From: an uncultured Candidatus Saccharibacteria bacterium
GTDB lineage: Bacteria > Patescibacteriota > Saccharimonadia > Saccharimonadales > Saccharimonadaceae
Direction of reading: 5' to 3'
NCBI GenBank assembly: GCA_937889535.1
Contig: CALBZW010000011.1
Span: 124,001-188,000, forward strand
DNA length: 64,000 bases
Part shown: piece by piece, positions 47,468 through 55,867 of the stretch
How the letters are laid out: the number at the start of each line of letters is the position of its first letter
How positions within the stretch are numbered: position 1 is the first letter of the stretch
The notes under the pieces: generated by a model
Databases searched by the model: none
What the model was told of the DNA's origin: nothing
What the model saw: the letters and a program-made list of their open reading frames with translations, nothing else
Translations under genes and position numbers: made by a program

Positions 47468-49960
47468 ATGAAAATTTTACAAAAGCTGATTGCTAGACAT
47501 AAGAAAAAGGTCAACGCACGCGAAGCACTATGCAGTGGCTACATTGCCGATATCGAAGCAGCGCTGGATGCCACTAAAGATCTTTTTGCCGATTCGGACG
47601 AGTTTATTGAGCCTGATATCGCCAAGCGACAACGAGCCAATGTTGAGGGCTTGCTAGCTAAGATACAGACAAAAGATATTCAAAAAATAAGACGAGCCAC
47701 CGATTTCAAGAAGCTAGAACTAAAACGTGAGAATTTAAAACAGGTCATCAAAAACTTACAAAATGACGTAGATCAACATAATTCTCTAGTCGCAAGGAAC
47801 CGGATTCATAAGGCGCGGGACTTAATCGGGAACGTGGAAGGCAGAAGCCTAGATGACCAGCAGATGTCTTGCGTTGTGCATGAATCCCATAATCAACTTA
47901 TTATTGCCGGAGCAGGCACTGGCAAAACTACCACTATTATCGGTAGAATCAAATACTTATTGAAAACAGAGCGGTGTAATCCAGATGAGATTCTAGTATT
48001 ATCTTTCACTAATGCTTCGGCCACGGAAATGCATGATAGAATTCGACAAGAAACCCAATGTAAAATTGATGCCTCAACTTTTCATAAGCTTGGATTAGAG
48101 ATTATCGCCAAGGCTAATGATGTAAAACCAAAAATCACAAAAATAGAGCTGCATGCCTTTGTGCGGGACGAAATCACAACGCAAATGAAGGATGATATCT
48201 ATTTACGAAAGTTAAGTGATTATTTAATTTATAGCAGAGTGCCAGCAAAATCAGAATTTGAATTTAAGACTTACGAGGAATATGTAGAATATCTTAAGTT
48301 AAATCCTCCTACCACGTTAAACGGTGAAGTTGTAAAAAGCTATGGGGAGATGAAAATTGCAAACTTTTTACTGCAAAATGGAATTAAATACGTTTACGAG
48401 GCCGAGTATAAGTTCGATACACGGGATCCGGAATATAGTCAGTACTACCCTGACTTCTATCTACCAGAATATGACTTATATATAGAATATTTTGCGGTAA
48501 ATAAGAAGGGCGCTGTACCGAATTATTTCCGCGCCAACCATGGTATGTCGGCAACGGAAGCCTACCAAGCATCCATGCGGTGGAAGCGCGAGCTCCACAG
48601 GAAAAATCATACAACCATGATTGAAAGTTTTGCCCATGAAAAGTTTGATGACGCGTTGCTTGAGAATTTAAAGCTGAGACTAGAGGAGCACAATGTGCCT
48701 CTAAACCCTAAAACATCGCAAGAACTATGGCAGCAAATTTTGGCTACGGACAAGAATACGGTAAATGGAATGATCGATTTATTTGTTACTGTGATCAATT
48801 TAGCTAAAAGTAATAATTATACAATAGCGCAAGTGCGGAAGTTAAATAAAACTGACGCACGCTCCAGTAAAATTAATTCGCTATTGCTAGATTTAGTTGA
48901 GCCGATACTTGATGCCTATAATAATTCCCTTGAAGAACGAAACGAGATAGATTTTAATGACATGATTAATCTTGCAACGAAATATGTTCAGCGACGAATG
49001 TATCTTCACCCATATAAATATGTGATAGTTGACGAGTATCAAGATATTTCAATGGGGCGTTTCAAGTTGCTGAAAGCGATGCGAGAGTCTAAAGATTACC
49101 AACTCTTTTGCGTAGGTGATGATTGGCAGAGTATTTATCGCTTCGCCGGGAGTGATGTTGGTTTTATTTTAAATTTTGAGAAATACTGGGGCGCAGCAGC
49201 GATTAATAAGATCGAGACGACATACCGTTTTTCGCAAAGTCTTATCCAGGTGAGTAGTAATTTTGTCATGAAAAATCCAGCCCAAGTATCGAAAAATATA
49301 ATAGGTAAAGCGGACGAGAGTAATTTTGCGCTGGAAGAAATAAATGGATATACCGATAACTACGCAATTGAGTTTATGGTGCAAAAATTATTTGATCTAC
49401 CCATAGAGAGCACGGTATTTTTTATCGGTCGGTATTCATTTGATGTAAACCTGCTAGATAATAATCCTTCGTTAAAATGCAGCTATGATAATATAGAAAA
49501 AATGACAAAAGTAGAATGCATTAACCGCTCTGATTTGAAAATGTATTTCGTGACAGCACACAAGGCAAAGGGTCTGCAGGCTGATTATGTTTTTATTATT
49601 AACAACAAAAACGCACGGATGGGTTTTCCGAGCAAAATTCAAGATGCGCCAATTCTAGACCTACTTTTGGAAAAATGCGATACTTATCCTTATGCCGAGG
49701 AACGTCGTTTGTACTATGTTGCGCTTACTAGAGCAAAGAAAAAAGCGTTTATTGTCACCGTTAAGGACCGGGAGTCGATATTCGCCCTGGAGCTACGTGA
49801 ATGCTACAGGAGGGAGATGGCACACGAACGTTTCACTTGCCCAAAATGCGGTGGACGCCTAGTGCGTAGGCAGGGACCATACGGGGAATTCTTTGGATGT
49901 TCAAATTATGCAAAGACTCAGTGTGGGTATGTAAGAAAAATCGGTAAAAGCCAAAAATAG
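47468..49960 (+). CDS. UvrD-like helicase with nuclease-like insert and topoisomerase zinc finger
   Basis: The 830-residue superfamily 1 helicase has Walker A AGAGTGKT (about 148) and DEYQD Walker B (about 521), then QSIYRFAG, TTYRFSQS, THKAKG-like TAHKAKGLQ and YVALTRA. Inserted in the 2A/1B region is a PD-(D/E)xK-like segment (GEMKIANFLLQN, PDFYLPEYDLYIE, about 300-335). The C-terminus has a topoisomerase-type C4 zinc finger (CPKCGG...GCSNY..TQCGY). Similar to HelD-like helicases; a repair or defence role is plausible. TATAAT lies 14 bases before the ATG. Confidence 0.8.
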   Translation: MKILQKLIARHKKKVNAREALCSGYIADIEAALDATKDLFADSDEFIEPDIAKRQRANVEGLLAKIQTKDIQKIRRATDFKKLELKRENLKQVIKNLQNDVDQHNSLVARNRIHKARDLIGNVEGRSLDDQQMSCVVHESHNQLIIAGAGTGKTTTIIGRIKYLLKTERCNPDEILVLSFTNASATEMHDRIRQETQCKIDASTFHKLGLEIIAKANDVKPKITKIELHAFVRDEITTQMKDDIYLRKLSDYLIYSRVPAKSEFEFKTYEEYVEYLKLNPPTTLNGEVVKSYGEMKIANFLLQNGIKYVYEAEYKFDTRDPEYSQYYPDFYLPEYDLYIEYFAVNKKGAVPNYFRANHGMSATEAYQASMRWKRELHRKNHTTMIESFAHEKFDDALLENLKLRLEEHNVPLNPKTSQELWQQILATDKNTVNGMIDLFVTVINLAKSNNYTIAQVRKLNKTDARSSKINSLLLDLVEPILDAYNNSLEERNEIDFNDMINLATKYVQRRMYLHPYKYVIVDEYQDISMGRFKLLKAMRESKDYQLFCVGDDWQSIYRFAGSDVGFILNFEKYWGAAAINKIETTYRFSQSLIQVSSNFVMKNPAQVSKNIIGKADESNFALEEINGYTDNYAIEFMVQKLFDLPIESTVFFIGRYSFDVNLLDNNPSLKCSYDNIEKMTKVECINRSDLKMYFVTAHKAKGLQADYVFIINNKNARMGFPSKIQDAPILDLLLEKCDTYPYAEERRLYYVALTRAKKKAFIVTVKDRESIFALELRECYRREMAHERFTCPKCGGRLVRRQGPYGEFFGCSNYAKTQCGYVRKIGKSQK

Positions 49961-49995
49961 CCTTTTAATTCTGGGAGCGGTGTTATAATAAACAT

Positions 49996-50157
49996 ATGCA
50001 CGCAGGGAAGATTTTGCTGATTTGGATAATGACGGCGGTGATTATGGTCGTGGGGTTGATTGCGAGCGGGCTAGTGAAGGTGGATATTGATATTGAGGTG
50101 GAAAATCCGAAAAAAGATAAATCTAAGAAACAAGATGACGAAGTCGGCGAAAAATAG
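49996..50157 (+). CDS. Small single-pass membrane protein, 53 residues
   Basis: It starts at 49996, 6 bases after TATAAT (leaderless design). An N-terminal hydrophobic helix (about 4-27) is followed by a VDIDIEVE segment and a charged Lys/Asp-rich tail. Codon use looks coding-like and the frame closes cleanly with TAG. No family recognised. It is divergent in role from the helicase upstream but on the same strand. Confidence 0.5.
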   Translation: MHAGKILLIWIMTAVIMVVGLIASGLVKVDIDIEVENPKKDKSKKQDDEVGEK

Positions 50158-50245
50158 CACCAGTTGAATGGCCACGTATATACGCTATTCGTGTGATTTT
50201 GTGTTATATTATAAACATAATAACTAATCATCGGAAAGGGTGAGC

Positions 50246-50458
50246 ATGGGGCTATTTGGCTCAAAGAAACAACTCAAAAAAGATATCGCAAAAGTCGGCA
50301 AAGATTTGAAGAAAGATCTAAAAGCTGACGTCAAAAAAGGCAAAAAGGAAGCTGCGAAGCTAAAGAAAGATGCTTCAAAGAAAGTTTCAAAACTGAAGGC
50401 TGATGCGAAAAAAGAAACTACAAAGGTAAAACGCAAAGTCGCTGCAAAGAAAAAATAA
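50246..50458 (+). CDS. Lysine/alanine-rich histone H1-like small protein
   Basis: The 70-residue basic protein has repeats of Lys-Lys-Asp/Ala heptad-like units (KDLKKDLKADVKKGKK, KVSKLKADAKK, KVKRKVAAKKK), predicted as a long amphipathic helix. The composition resembles AlgP/histone-H1-like DNA-binding proteins or small phasin-like proteins. The ATG at 50246 follows GGAAAGG. A clear terminator follows, so it is a monocistronic, probably well-expressed gene. Confidence 0.65.
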   Translation: MGLFGSKKQLKKDIAKVGKDLKKDLKADVKKGKKEAAKLKKDASKKVSKLKADAKKETTKVKRKVAAKKK

Positions 50459-50473
50459 GTAGCTACCGACGAG

Positions 50474-50500
50474 GCTCGCAGGGTAACTTGCGAGCTTTTT
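50474..50500 (+). terminator. Strong intrinsic terminator
   Basis: GCTCGCA / TGCGAGC with an 8-base loop, then TTTTT, after the Lys-rich gene. Confidence 0.9.
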
Positions 50501-50534
50501 GTATTATAATAGTAAAAATAACGGAGTGAGGTAG

Positions 50535-50954
50535 ATGCAAATTGCAGATTTTCAGGTGGGGCAAAATTACACGAATCGAGAAATCGTAGAAGCATTCAAA
50601 TGTGGAAACATGGGCGGAATGCGGCGTTCAAAACAGACGAATACGTTAGTACTAATTGCAAAATATGAGCAATGTTACCGAAGTCACGACTGGGACGAGA
50701 AAAACGGAATCTTGAATTATATGGGGATGGGTAAAACAGGAGATCAACGACTTGATTATGCGCAGAACAAAACTTTAGCTGAGTCGAAGCAGAGCGGAAT
50801 CGGGGTTTATTTGTTTGAATGTTTCGAGCCGGGGGTTTATCGTTATGCCGGCGAAGTAGAGCTGGCTGGTGAGCCATTTATGGAAGTAGAAGCAGACAAG
50901 ACCGGTGAAATGCGGGAGGTGATAAAGTTCCCGCTGCGAAGAAAGATTAAGTAA
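50535..50954 (+). CDS. SRA-like (ScoMcrA-N type) DNA-modification-binding domain protein
   Basis: The 139-residue protein matches the pattern of the SRA-like domain found N-terminal in HNH restriction enzymes: QNYTNREIVEAFKCGNMGGMRRSKQTNTLVLI, then LNYMGMGKTGDQRLDYAQNKTLAES, YLFECFEPGVYRYAGEVEL. Such domains read modified cytosine. Here it is stand-alone, without HNH or nuclease, so it could be a sensor or a remnant of a larger enzyme. A TATAAT near 50505 and GTGAGGT before the ATG support expression. Confidence 0.6.
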   Translation: MQIADFQVGQNYTNREIVEAFKCGNMGGMRRSKQTNTLVLIAKYEQCYRSHDWDEKNGILNYMGMGKTGDQRLDYAQNKTLAESKQSGIGVYLFECFEPGVYRYAGEVELAGEPFMEVEADKTGEMREVIKFPLRRKIK

Positions 50955-51001
50955 ATTAATCATAGAGTATAATTATATACATAACTTACGAAAGGTTAAT
51001 C

Positions 51002-51535
51002 ATGCCGCGAGCGCGCAGTAAAGACGATCTAATAAAATCAGCTAATGAACAATATCAGAAATTAAACGAGCTAATTGCTTCATTGACCGAGGAGGAATTA
51101 GCGACTGCGTTTGATTTTTCTGCCGATCCAAAGAAGGCTGAACGACATTGGAGTCGAGACAAAAACTTGCGCGATATTTATATTCATCTACATGAATGGC
51201 ACCGGCTTTTGTTGAACTGGATTCGCGCCAACGAAAAGGGAGAGAGTAAACCGTTTATACCCGAGCCCTACACTTGGAAAACTTATGGTGATATGAATGT
51301 AGAGTTTTGGCAAAAACATCAGAAGACGGGCCTGGATGAAGCGAAGAAATTGTTTGAAAAATCACATGCCGAGGTTTTTGGGCTATTGGATAAATATACG
51401 AACGAGCAACTCTTTGGTCGTGGGGTATATCCTTGGGTAAATACTGATCTTGGGTCGTATTTTGTAAGTGTCATGCCTAGCCATTACGATTGGGCGATGA
51501 AGAAACTCAAGGCGCATCGGAAGAATTGCAGATAA
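51002..51535 (+). CDS. ClbS/DfsB-family four-helix protein
   Basis: The 177-residue helical protein has the DinB-like bundle of the ClbS/DfsB group: KDDLI, the RDKNLRDIYIHLHEWHRLLLNWI helix (with the conserved HLxxWH pattern) and PWVNTDLGSYF. ClbS hydrolyses or shields DNA-damaging toxins such as colibactin; other members have unknown roles. GAAAGG lies 6 bases before the ATG. It sits among other accessory genes. Confidence 0.75.
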   Translation: MPRARSKDDLIKSANEQYQKLNELIASLTEEELATAFDFSADPKKAERHWSRDKNLRDIYIHLHEWHRLLLNWIRANEKGESKPFIPEPYTWKTYGDMNVEFWQKHQKTGLDEAKKLFEKSHAEVFGLLDKYTNEQLFGRGVYPWVNTDLGSYFVSVMPSHYDWAMKKLKAHRKNCR

Positions 51536-51545
51536 AATCGTGGTG

Positions 51546-51971
51546 CTATTTTCCCTTGCTAGATTCGTATTCTTCCCCTGCCTTTCTCATGGCCTCCTCT
51601 ATTCTTCGTTTACGCGCTTCGTGCTCTTTCTTGGATAATTCCCAAAATTTTGTTTGCACAGCCTCTCGTTCCTCGCCCTCTAGCGTCCTGCCTCCATCTT
51701 CAATAATCTCAAAATACGAATAGCTATCACTGTCATGATCCATGCGACTAGACTGTTCGGCATATAGCACTGGTTTATCGTCTACTTTTTCAAGACAATA
51801 TGTGAAGCCGCCGAATAATCCAGGCACCGTGATGTACCCATGGCAGTTTTCTGTAATTTTTGGAAATTCAAAGTTGGGATTTTCTTCTAAATATTTATCG
51901 AATTGACAAAACTTACATCGTTCGATAATAAGTTCGCGGAAGTTTTGCTCTAAAATTTTATTTATATCCAT
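51546..51971 (-). CDS. Hypothetical protein, 141 residues
   Basis: A soluble protein with two Cys in the N-terminal quarter (CKFCQF) and a third Cys in the next segment (NCHGYITVPGLFGGF). The middle is beta-rich and the C-terminal tail is a long charged helix (EEREAVQTKFWELSKKEHEARKRR). No family recognised. It lies 12 bases downstream of the UDG-like gene on the same strand and is probably co-transcribed. Confidence 0.5.
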   Translation of the reverse strand: MDINKILEQNFRELIIERCKFCQFDKYLEENPNFEFPKITENCHGYITVPGLFGGFTYCLEKVDDKPVLYAEQSSRMDHDSDSYSYFEIIEDGGRTLEGEEREAVQTKFWELSKKEHEARKRRIEEAMRKAGEEYESSKGK

Positions 51972-51983
51972 GGAATATATACC

Positions 51984-52673
51984 TTATTTTAGTTTAGTTT
52001 TTAGAACCCTCACTACTTTGGCGAAGTTTTCTAGGCCTAAGTTTTTCTCCGATAGGCTAGCGCTACGCGTGCTATGAGGGATGATACAATTGCCTGTTTG
52101 CCGATAAGCCTTGAGCTCTGGCACATCTTTGAGCCACCACTTCTCGCCCCGCATCAGGAGAATTATGGCGCCATTCTCAATAGCTTGACGAACTAGGGCA
52201 AAACTATACTGTTGCGATTCTAGAGGCGTCTTCAGCCTAGACTCGAAAGTCTTGGAATGATAAGGAAAATACTCAACGACGGCAAAATTGCGGTTTAGGT
52301 CGTCGCGCGTCACTCCGTGCCGGGATAATGGATTCAAAATATTCCGCCGAATCCACTCACCGCCGCTAGTCCAATCAAATTCATCATCAAGGTGAACTAA
52401 GCGTGTTCCGGTGGAGCTTAAATTCTCCCGGAGCGCTTGTTGGAGGTTTTGGCAATTTAGCTCAATACTATCTTCCGTGCTCGAACATCCCGGATTTAGT
52501 AACAAACAAATAACCTTCGCAGAACTGACGTTGCCGAGATAAGGCTGCGGTATGAGTTCCAGACGCAGATTGTAAAAATCAGTAAACTTAATATCTTTGT
52601 CGCACCCAGCCAGATAAGGCGGATTTTGCCGTTTAGCTACTTCAGGCCAAGGATTAACTATATCTAGCGACAT
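51984..52673 (-). CDS. Uracil-DNA-glycosylase-like fold protein, hypothetical
   Basis: The 229-residue protein has a motif ICLLLNPGCSSTED (about 54-66) comparable to the catalytic LNPG of the UDG superfamily, and a C-terminal PHSTRSASLS resembling the HPSP-type loop. The fold assignment is by pattern only and catalytic activity is not shown. The promoter and a 9-base palindrome are immediately upstream. Confidence 0.4.
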   Translation of the reverse strand: MSLDIVNPWPEVAKRQNPPYLAGCDKDIKFTDFYNLRLELIPQPYLGNVSSAKVICLLLNPGCSSTEDSIELNCQNLQQALRENLSSTGTRLVHLDDEFDWTSGGEWIRRNILNPLSRHGVTRDDLNRNFAVVEYFPYHSKTFESRLKTPLESQQYSFALVRQAIENGAIILLMRGEKWWLKDVPELKAYRQTGNCIIPHSTRSASLSEKNLGLENFAKVVRVLKTKLK

Positions 52674-53092
52674 GCAAATTGCTTTCTCAGAAATGTCATA
52701 TCATGACATTTATATTCTCTTTGTCAATATATGGTCGACCCAACTTCGCGAAGCTATAACCGAATTTAAAGGTATTGGTTCGGAAGAAGATGACTTGTAC
52801 CTATGATAGCACACAGGTCGTAAGTTGAGAATTGTAAATAAAAAGAATAAGCGAGAAATACCGTTTTGGCGTTTTTGGTTGACTCGTACGTAATGCGTAT
52901 AACGTAGACACGGACCACTCGGATTAGTTTGAACTTCTTAGAAACTGCATGTGCGCCTCGAAAATCGAATAGTTCTGAAAATAGGAAATTCATAAGATAT
53001 CAATCGTTATGGCAATATATATCATATATGTAAAATAAAATATGAACGATATATAATAAATATAAATACGAAAAATATGATATAATACATGT
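52674..53092. other. Gene-free stretch with operator
   Basis: It holds the promoter and palindrome at 52691-52727, a TATAAT box for the next gene at 53081-53086, and otherwise AT-rich sequence. A 75-codon minus frame inside it has no ribosome site or promoter. Confidence 0.5.
52691..52727 (-). promoter_or_regulatory. Promoter with palindromic operator for the UDG-like gene
   Basis: TTGACA (52722-52727), 17 bases, ATGATA. The -10 lies inside the perfect palindrome AAATGTCAT-ATC-ATGACATTT (52691-52711), so a repressor bound there would block initiation. Confidence 0.6.
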
Positions 53093-53506
53093 ATGGAAAA
53101 TGGATTAAAGGAATTTGAAATATTCGACAATAATACTGTGGGGCGAGTGGTGGATAGTATAACAATTACGAAGAATTACCAAATAAATTTCCCCTCAGCT
53201 TTCTATAAAAATCACAATCTGTACGACAAGAAGTCAGTTCTACTGTATTTTAATAAGCGTGCAAAAATGATAGCGATAGAATTCCTAGATAATCACGATG
53301 AGCGTGGTTTTAAAATTTCAAAATCAAATAAGGGCAAGAATGGTGGTTACATAACTGCGAAGAAGTTCTTCGCAGCGGCTGAGTTCGTAAACAAAATTGA
53401 ATTTGGGCGCTATAAATACAAAAAGATTGCTAGGAGTGGTTGCAATACTGAGTTCTTTGTGATAAAATTGGAGAATAAGCGGCCCACCGTAGTGACAGTG
53501 CGGTAA
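53093..53506 (+). CDS. AbrB/SpoVT-like N-terminal domain protein
   Basis: The 137-residue protein begins with an AbrB-like swapped-hairpin pattern (VGRVVDSITITKNYQINFPSAFYKNHNLYDKKSVLLYF). A basic C-terminal region with strands (ITAKKFFAAAEFV, FFVIKLE) follows. It may be a small DNA-binding regulator or an antitoxin-like protein; no partner gene is obvious. TATAAT ends 6 bases before the ATG, so it is probably leaderless. Confidence 0.5.
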   Translation: MENGLKEFEIFDNNTVGRVVDSITITKNYQINFPSAFYKNHNLYDKKSVLLYFNKRAKMIAIEFLDNHDERGFKISKSNKGKNGGYITAKKFFAAAEFVNKIEFGRYKYKKIARSGCNTEFFVIKLENKRPTVVTVR

Positions 53507-53685
53507 AAGGCAAATAAGGAGGTACCCACATATGAAAAAACTTCAAAAATAGGCGCCGAAATTCCGGCAAGAATTGCGACGCCAAAAGAGTTTATGATGG
53601 ATCAAAAACTCTGTTCTTTTTGATTATATCATAGGCCTTCTAAAGAATCTATATTAATTTTACCTCATGAAAGGAGGGTCATATA

Positions 53686-53988
53686 ATGAGTAAGTATTAT
53701 ATTTATGGTATCACTAAAGATAATGGAGATGTAGACGATCAGGATGAAGCTATCGACCGCTATTTTTATCATAAGTATAATGAACGAGGTGAATATTGCG
53801 GACGTTTCAATGCGCTACGGCAATATTTAGTTGATAGGGTGAAGGAGGGGTCTACCGCCTACACTTATCCGAACGGACGCATTGGGGCATGTTGTGTAGT
53901 AAAAATTTCCAAGAACGGAGTTGAGTATCTCAAATCAATTCCAGACGGCAATCCTATGAACAACATCTCAGCTTTACCTGAGATGTAG
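53686..53988 (+). CDS. DUF3892-like protein
   Basis: The 100-residue soluble protein ends KNGVEYLKSIPDGNPMNNISALPEM, matching the typical C-terminus of DUF3892 proteins (YLRT-x-PDG...DNL-x-LP). The N-terminal YYIYGITK strand also fits. Function of the family is unknown. A strong AAAGGAGG lies 7 bases before the ATG. Confidence 0.7.
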   Translation: MSKYYIYGITKDNGDVDDQDEAIDRYFYHKYNERGEYCGRFNALRQYLVDRVKEGSTAYTYPNGRIGACCVVKISKNGVEYLKSIPDGNPMNNISALPEM

Positions 53989-54273
53989 AGTGCATCACAA
54001 TATCAGACTACGACACTAAGCAGAGCGGGTAGTCCTATATTGATTAGGGTCGGCGGTTTTCCAAAAAGCTAATCATTCAACTTGGTCAGGGTGACTGGTA
54101 ACTTCAAGTTGCTATGCAGCTTTTAGAGGAAGGGCATCGGTTCGGGAAAGCTAGAGCAAGGTTCTAGCTTTCCCGACGCTTTTACCGCCTATGAGTCACA
54201 GTGCAAAGTGGTTCTGACGCCTGTCGCTGCAATTTATCATAAAAAATCGACCCAAAGGTCGTTCTTTTGATGA
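53989..54273 (+). other. Hairpin-rich gene-free segment
   Basis: After the DUF3892 stop come AAGTTGC/GCAGCTT (about 54106-54122) and a very strong 14-bp hairpin at 54142-54176, followed by CGCTTTT. No ORF. It may be a long 3' UTR or a structured RNA; no known ncRNA class recognised. Confidence 0.4.
54142..54184 (+). terminator. Strong hairpin terminator
   Basis: TCGGGAAAGCTAGA and its complement (14 bp, 7-base loop), then CGCTTTT. Confidence 0.6.
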
Positions 54274-54349
54274 TGGTCGGGGCGACTGGACTCGAACCAG
54301 CGACCTCACGGTCCCAAACCGTGTGCGCTACCAACTGTGCTACGCCCCG
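54274..54349 (-). tRNA. tRNA-Pro (TGG), CCA encoded
   Basis: Acceptor CGGGGCG pairs with CGCCCCG. The anticodon stem CACGG/CCGTG encloses TTTGGGA (TGG). CCA is encoded. A minus-strand TATAAT lies upstream (about 54359). Confidence 0.95.
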
Positions 54350-54512
54350 ATATGTGAATTATAACACGGATAAGGAGAAAATGCTAGAGGGATTCTGAGG
54401 TTCAGGGTTCGATGAAGTCGTATCGTGAGTTGGGCTTCTGCAAAAAACAAAAGTCACCCTAGCGGGCGGCCTTTGCTACATAACATATATAATAGAAAGG
54501 AGATTTCTATCA

Positions 54513-54589
54513 TGGCGGAACCGACGAGACTCGAACCCGCGACCTCCGCCGTGACAGGGCGGCGCTCTAACCAACTGAGCTACGATTCC
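54513..54589 (-). tRNA. tRNA-Asp (GTC), CCA encoded
   Basis: Acceptor GGAATCG pairs with CGGTTCC (one wobble), discriminator G. The anticodon stem CCGCC/GGCGG encloses CTGTCAC (GTC). CCA is encoded. Confidence 0.95.
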
Positions 54590-54714
54590 ATATGTTCATT
54601 ATAACTCATTTCTGAGTTCTACGCAAGAGTGAAATTCGATAGCTGACTAGGCGGTGTTTAGAGATGCTGATTCCCTCTTTCTCTAGAGGCGATTTTGTGA
54701 TAGAATGAGGTTAT

Positions 54715-54790
54715 CAGGGTGTGGCGCAGTTGGTAGCGCGCGCGGTTCGGGACTGCGAGGTCGTCGGTTCAAATCCGATCACCCTGACCA
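54715..54790 (+). tRNA. tRNA-Pro (CGG), CCA encoded
   Basis: Acceptor CAGGGTG pairs with CACCCTG. The anticodon stem CGCGG/CTGCG (one wobble) encloses TTCGGGA (CGG). CCA is encoded. The 5' pair C1-G72 fits tRNA-Pro. Confidence 0.92.
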
Positions 54791-54905
54791 TGAGATGGCA
54801 ATGCTTTGCGTTGTGGTTGTCGGAACTTCCCTACGGGGATGTTTTTGTGGTTTCGGGAGAGGCAGCGGAGGGGAAATGGTAACTGTACTATGGTGGTGGC
54901 GCCGG

Positions 54906-55475
54906 TTACTTGAACTGCGTCAAATCCACTCCTTCAAGCTGGAGAAGAAATCGCTTCTTATCTAGCCCGCCAGCATAGCCGGTCAGCTTCCCTGCTGCGC
55001 CGACAACGCGGTGACACGGGACGATGATGGAAATCGGATTGCGACCGACTGCGCCGCCGACGGCTTGGGCGGACATTTTGGGCTTGTGAAACTCGTGGGC
55101 AATCTGCTTAGCAATTGCGCCGTAAGTCGTGAGCGTACCATACGGAATCGTGGCGAGGATGCGCCAAACCGCAAGTTGGAACTCGCTACCACTAGGGTCG
55201 AGCGGAAGACGATGCGGGTCAGGATTTTCTCCACGAAAGTAAGCGTCAAGCCAAAATTTAGTTTGAGTGAGAACGGGAGTTTCCTGAGTATCGACGTGAC
55301 TGAGTTGTAGATTTTGTACATAATGCTTCTGATTGTCAATCCAAAGGCCGACAAGTGCCGAATCGTGCGCGACGATGGTGATTTTGCCGAGCGGCGAAGA
55401 GTAAAACGACTGGAATAATTTTTGCGGTGACGGCGTATCAGTCGTGTGATGTTTTTTCGCTTGTAGTCGTGACAT
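54906..55475 (-). CDS. ogt: Methylated-DNA--protein-cysteine methyltransferase
   Basis: It removes alkyl groups from O6-alkylguanine to its active Cys. The signature IIVPCHRVVG (Cys about 151) and the preceding YGTLTTYGAIAKQI helix-turn-helix and GGAVGRNP arginine-finger region are intact. 189 residues, with an N-terminal extension typical of Ogt. A TAAAAT box lies 7 bases before the ATG. It sits between tRNA genes with opposite orientation. Confidence 0.95.
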   Translation of the reverse strand: MSRLQAKKHHTTDTPSPQKLFQSFYSSPLGKITIVAHDSALVGLWIDNQKHYVQNLQLSHVDTQETPVLTQTKFWLDAYFRGENPDPHRLPLDPSGSEFQLAVWRILATIPYGTLTTYGAIAKQIAHEFHKPKMSAQAVGGAVGRNPISIIVPCHRVVGAAGKLTGYAGGLDKKRFLLQLEGVDLTQFK

Positions 55476-55524
55476 TATCTCTATTTTACCTCAATACGGC
55501 GGAATCGTGATAGAATTAGTCTAG

Positions 55525-55599
55525 CGGGGCTTGGCGCAGTGGTAGCGCGCACGCCTGGGGGGCGTGAGGTCGCCAGTTCGAGCCTGGTAGCCCCGACCA
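55525..55599 (+). tRNA. tRNA-Pro (GGG), CCA encoded
   Basis: Acceptor CGGGGCT pairs with AGCCCCG. The anticodon stem CACGC/GCGTG encloses CTGGGGG (GGG). CCA is encoded. Third proline isoacceptor within 1.3 kb. Confidence 0.95.
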
Positions 55600-55635
55600 T
55601 GGACAGAATTGAGAAAAAAATGTTATAATATTAAG

Positions 55636-55661
55636 CTCGCAGGTTGTTCTGCGGGCGTTTT
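55636..55661 (+). terminator. Short terminator-like hairpin
   Basis: CTCGCAG / CTGCGGG with a 6-base loop, then CGTTTTA. It follows tRNA-Pro (GGG) and a TATAAT at 55624-55629. Confidence 0.5.
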
Positions 55662-55714
55662 AGGCGTTGCGCTTTGATTTTTAACTCCGCCGAAGCGGTA
55701 GATACAATATGATT

Positions 55715-55867
55715 ATGGAAGCCGATAAGGCGATTAAGGCTTGCGGTATTAGTAGTCGAGAATATAGGGATATTATACTCGGCTATAGCACCTACAAACG
55801 TTATATTGAGGCAGAATATGGTACAGTTGATAGTTTTATGCGGAGGCACAAGAAATGCGACTTTTAG
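55715..55867 (+). CDS. Small protein upstream of a phage-like gene, 50 residues
   Basis: The promoter TTAACT, 16 bases, TACAAT places the expected first transcribed base at the ATG at 55715 (leaderless design). The product is helical and charged (EADKAIKACGISSREYRDI...MRRHKKCDF). It ends 13 bases inside the next gene, whose ribosome site GGAGG lies in its coding sequence, so the two are probably translationally coupled. Confidence 0.5.
   Translation: MEADKAIKACGISSREYRDIILGYSTYKRYIEAEYGTVDSFMRRHKKCDF

Noticed and set aside
52766..52993. 75-codon minus-strand frame
   Set aside because: AT-rich composition, no promoter or ribosome site, no family resemblance.
54705..54965. 86-codon plus-strand frame
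   Set aside because: It covers tRNA-Pro (CGG) and has no ribosome site or family signal.
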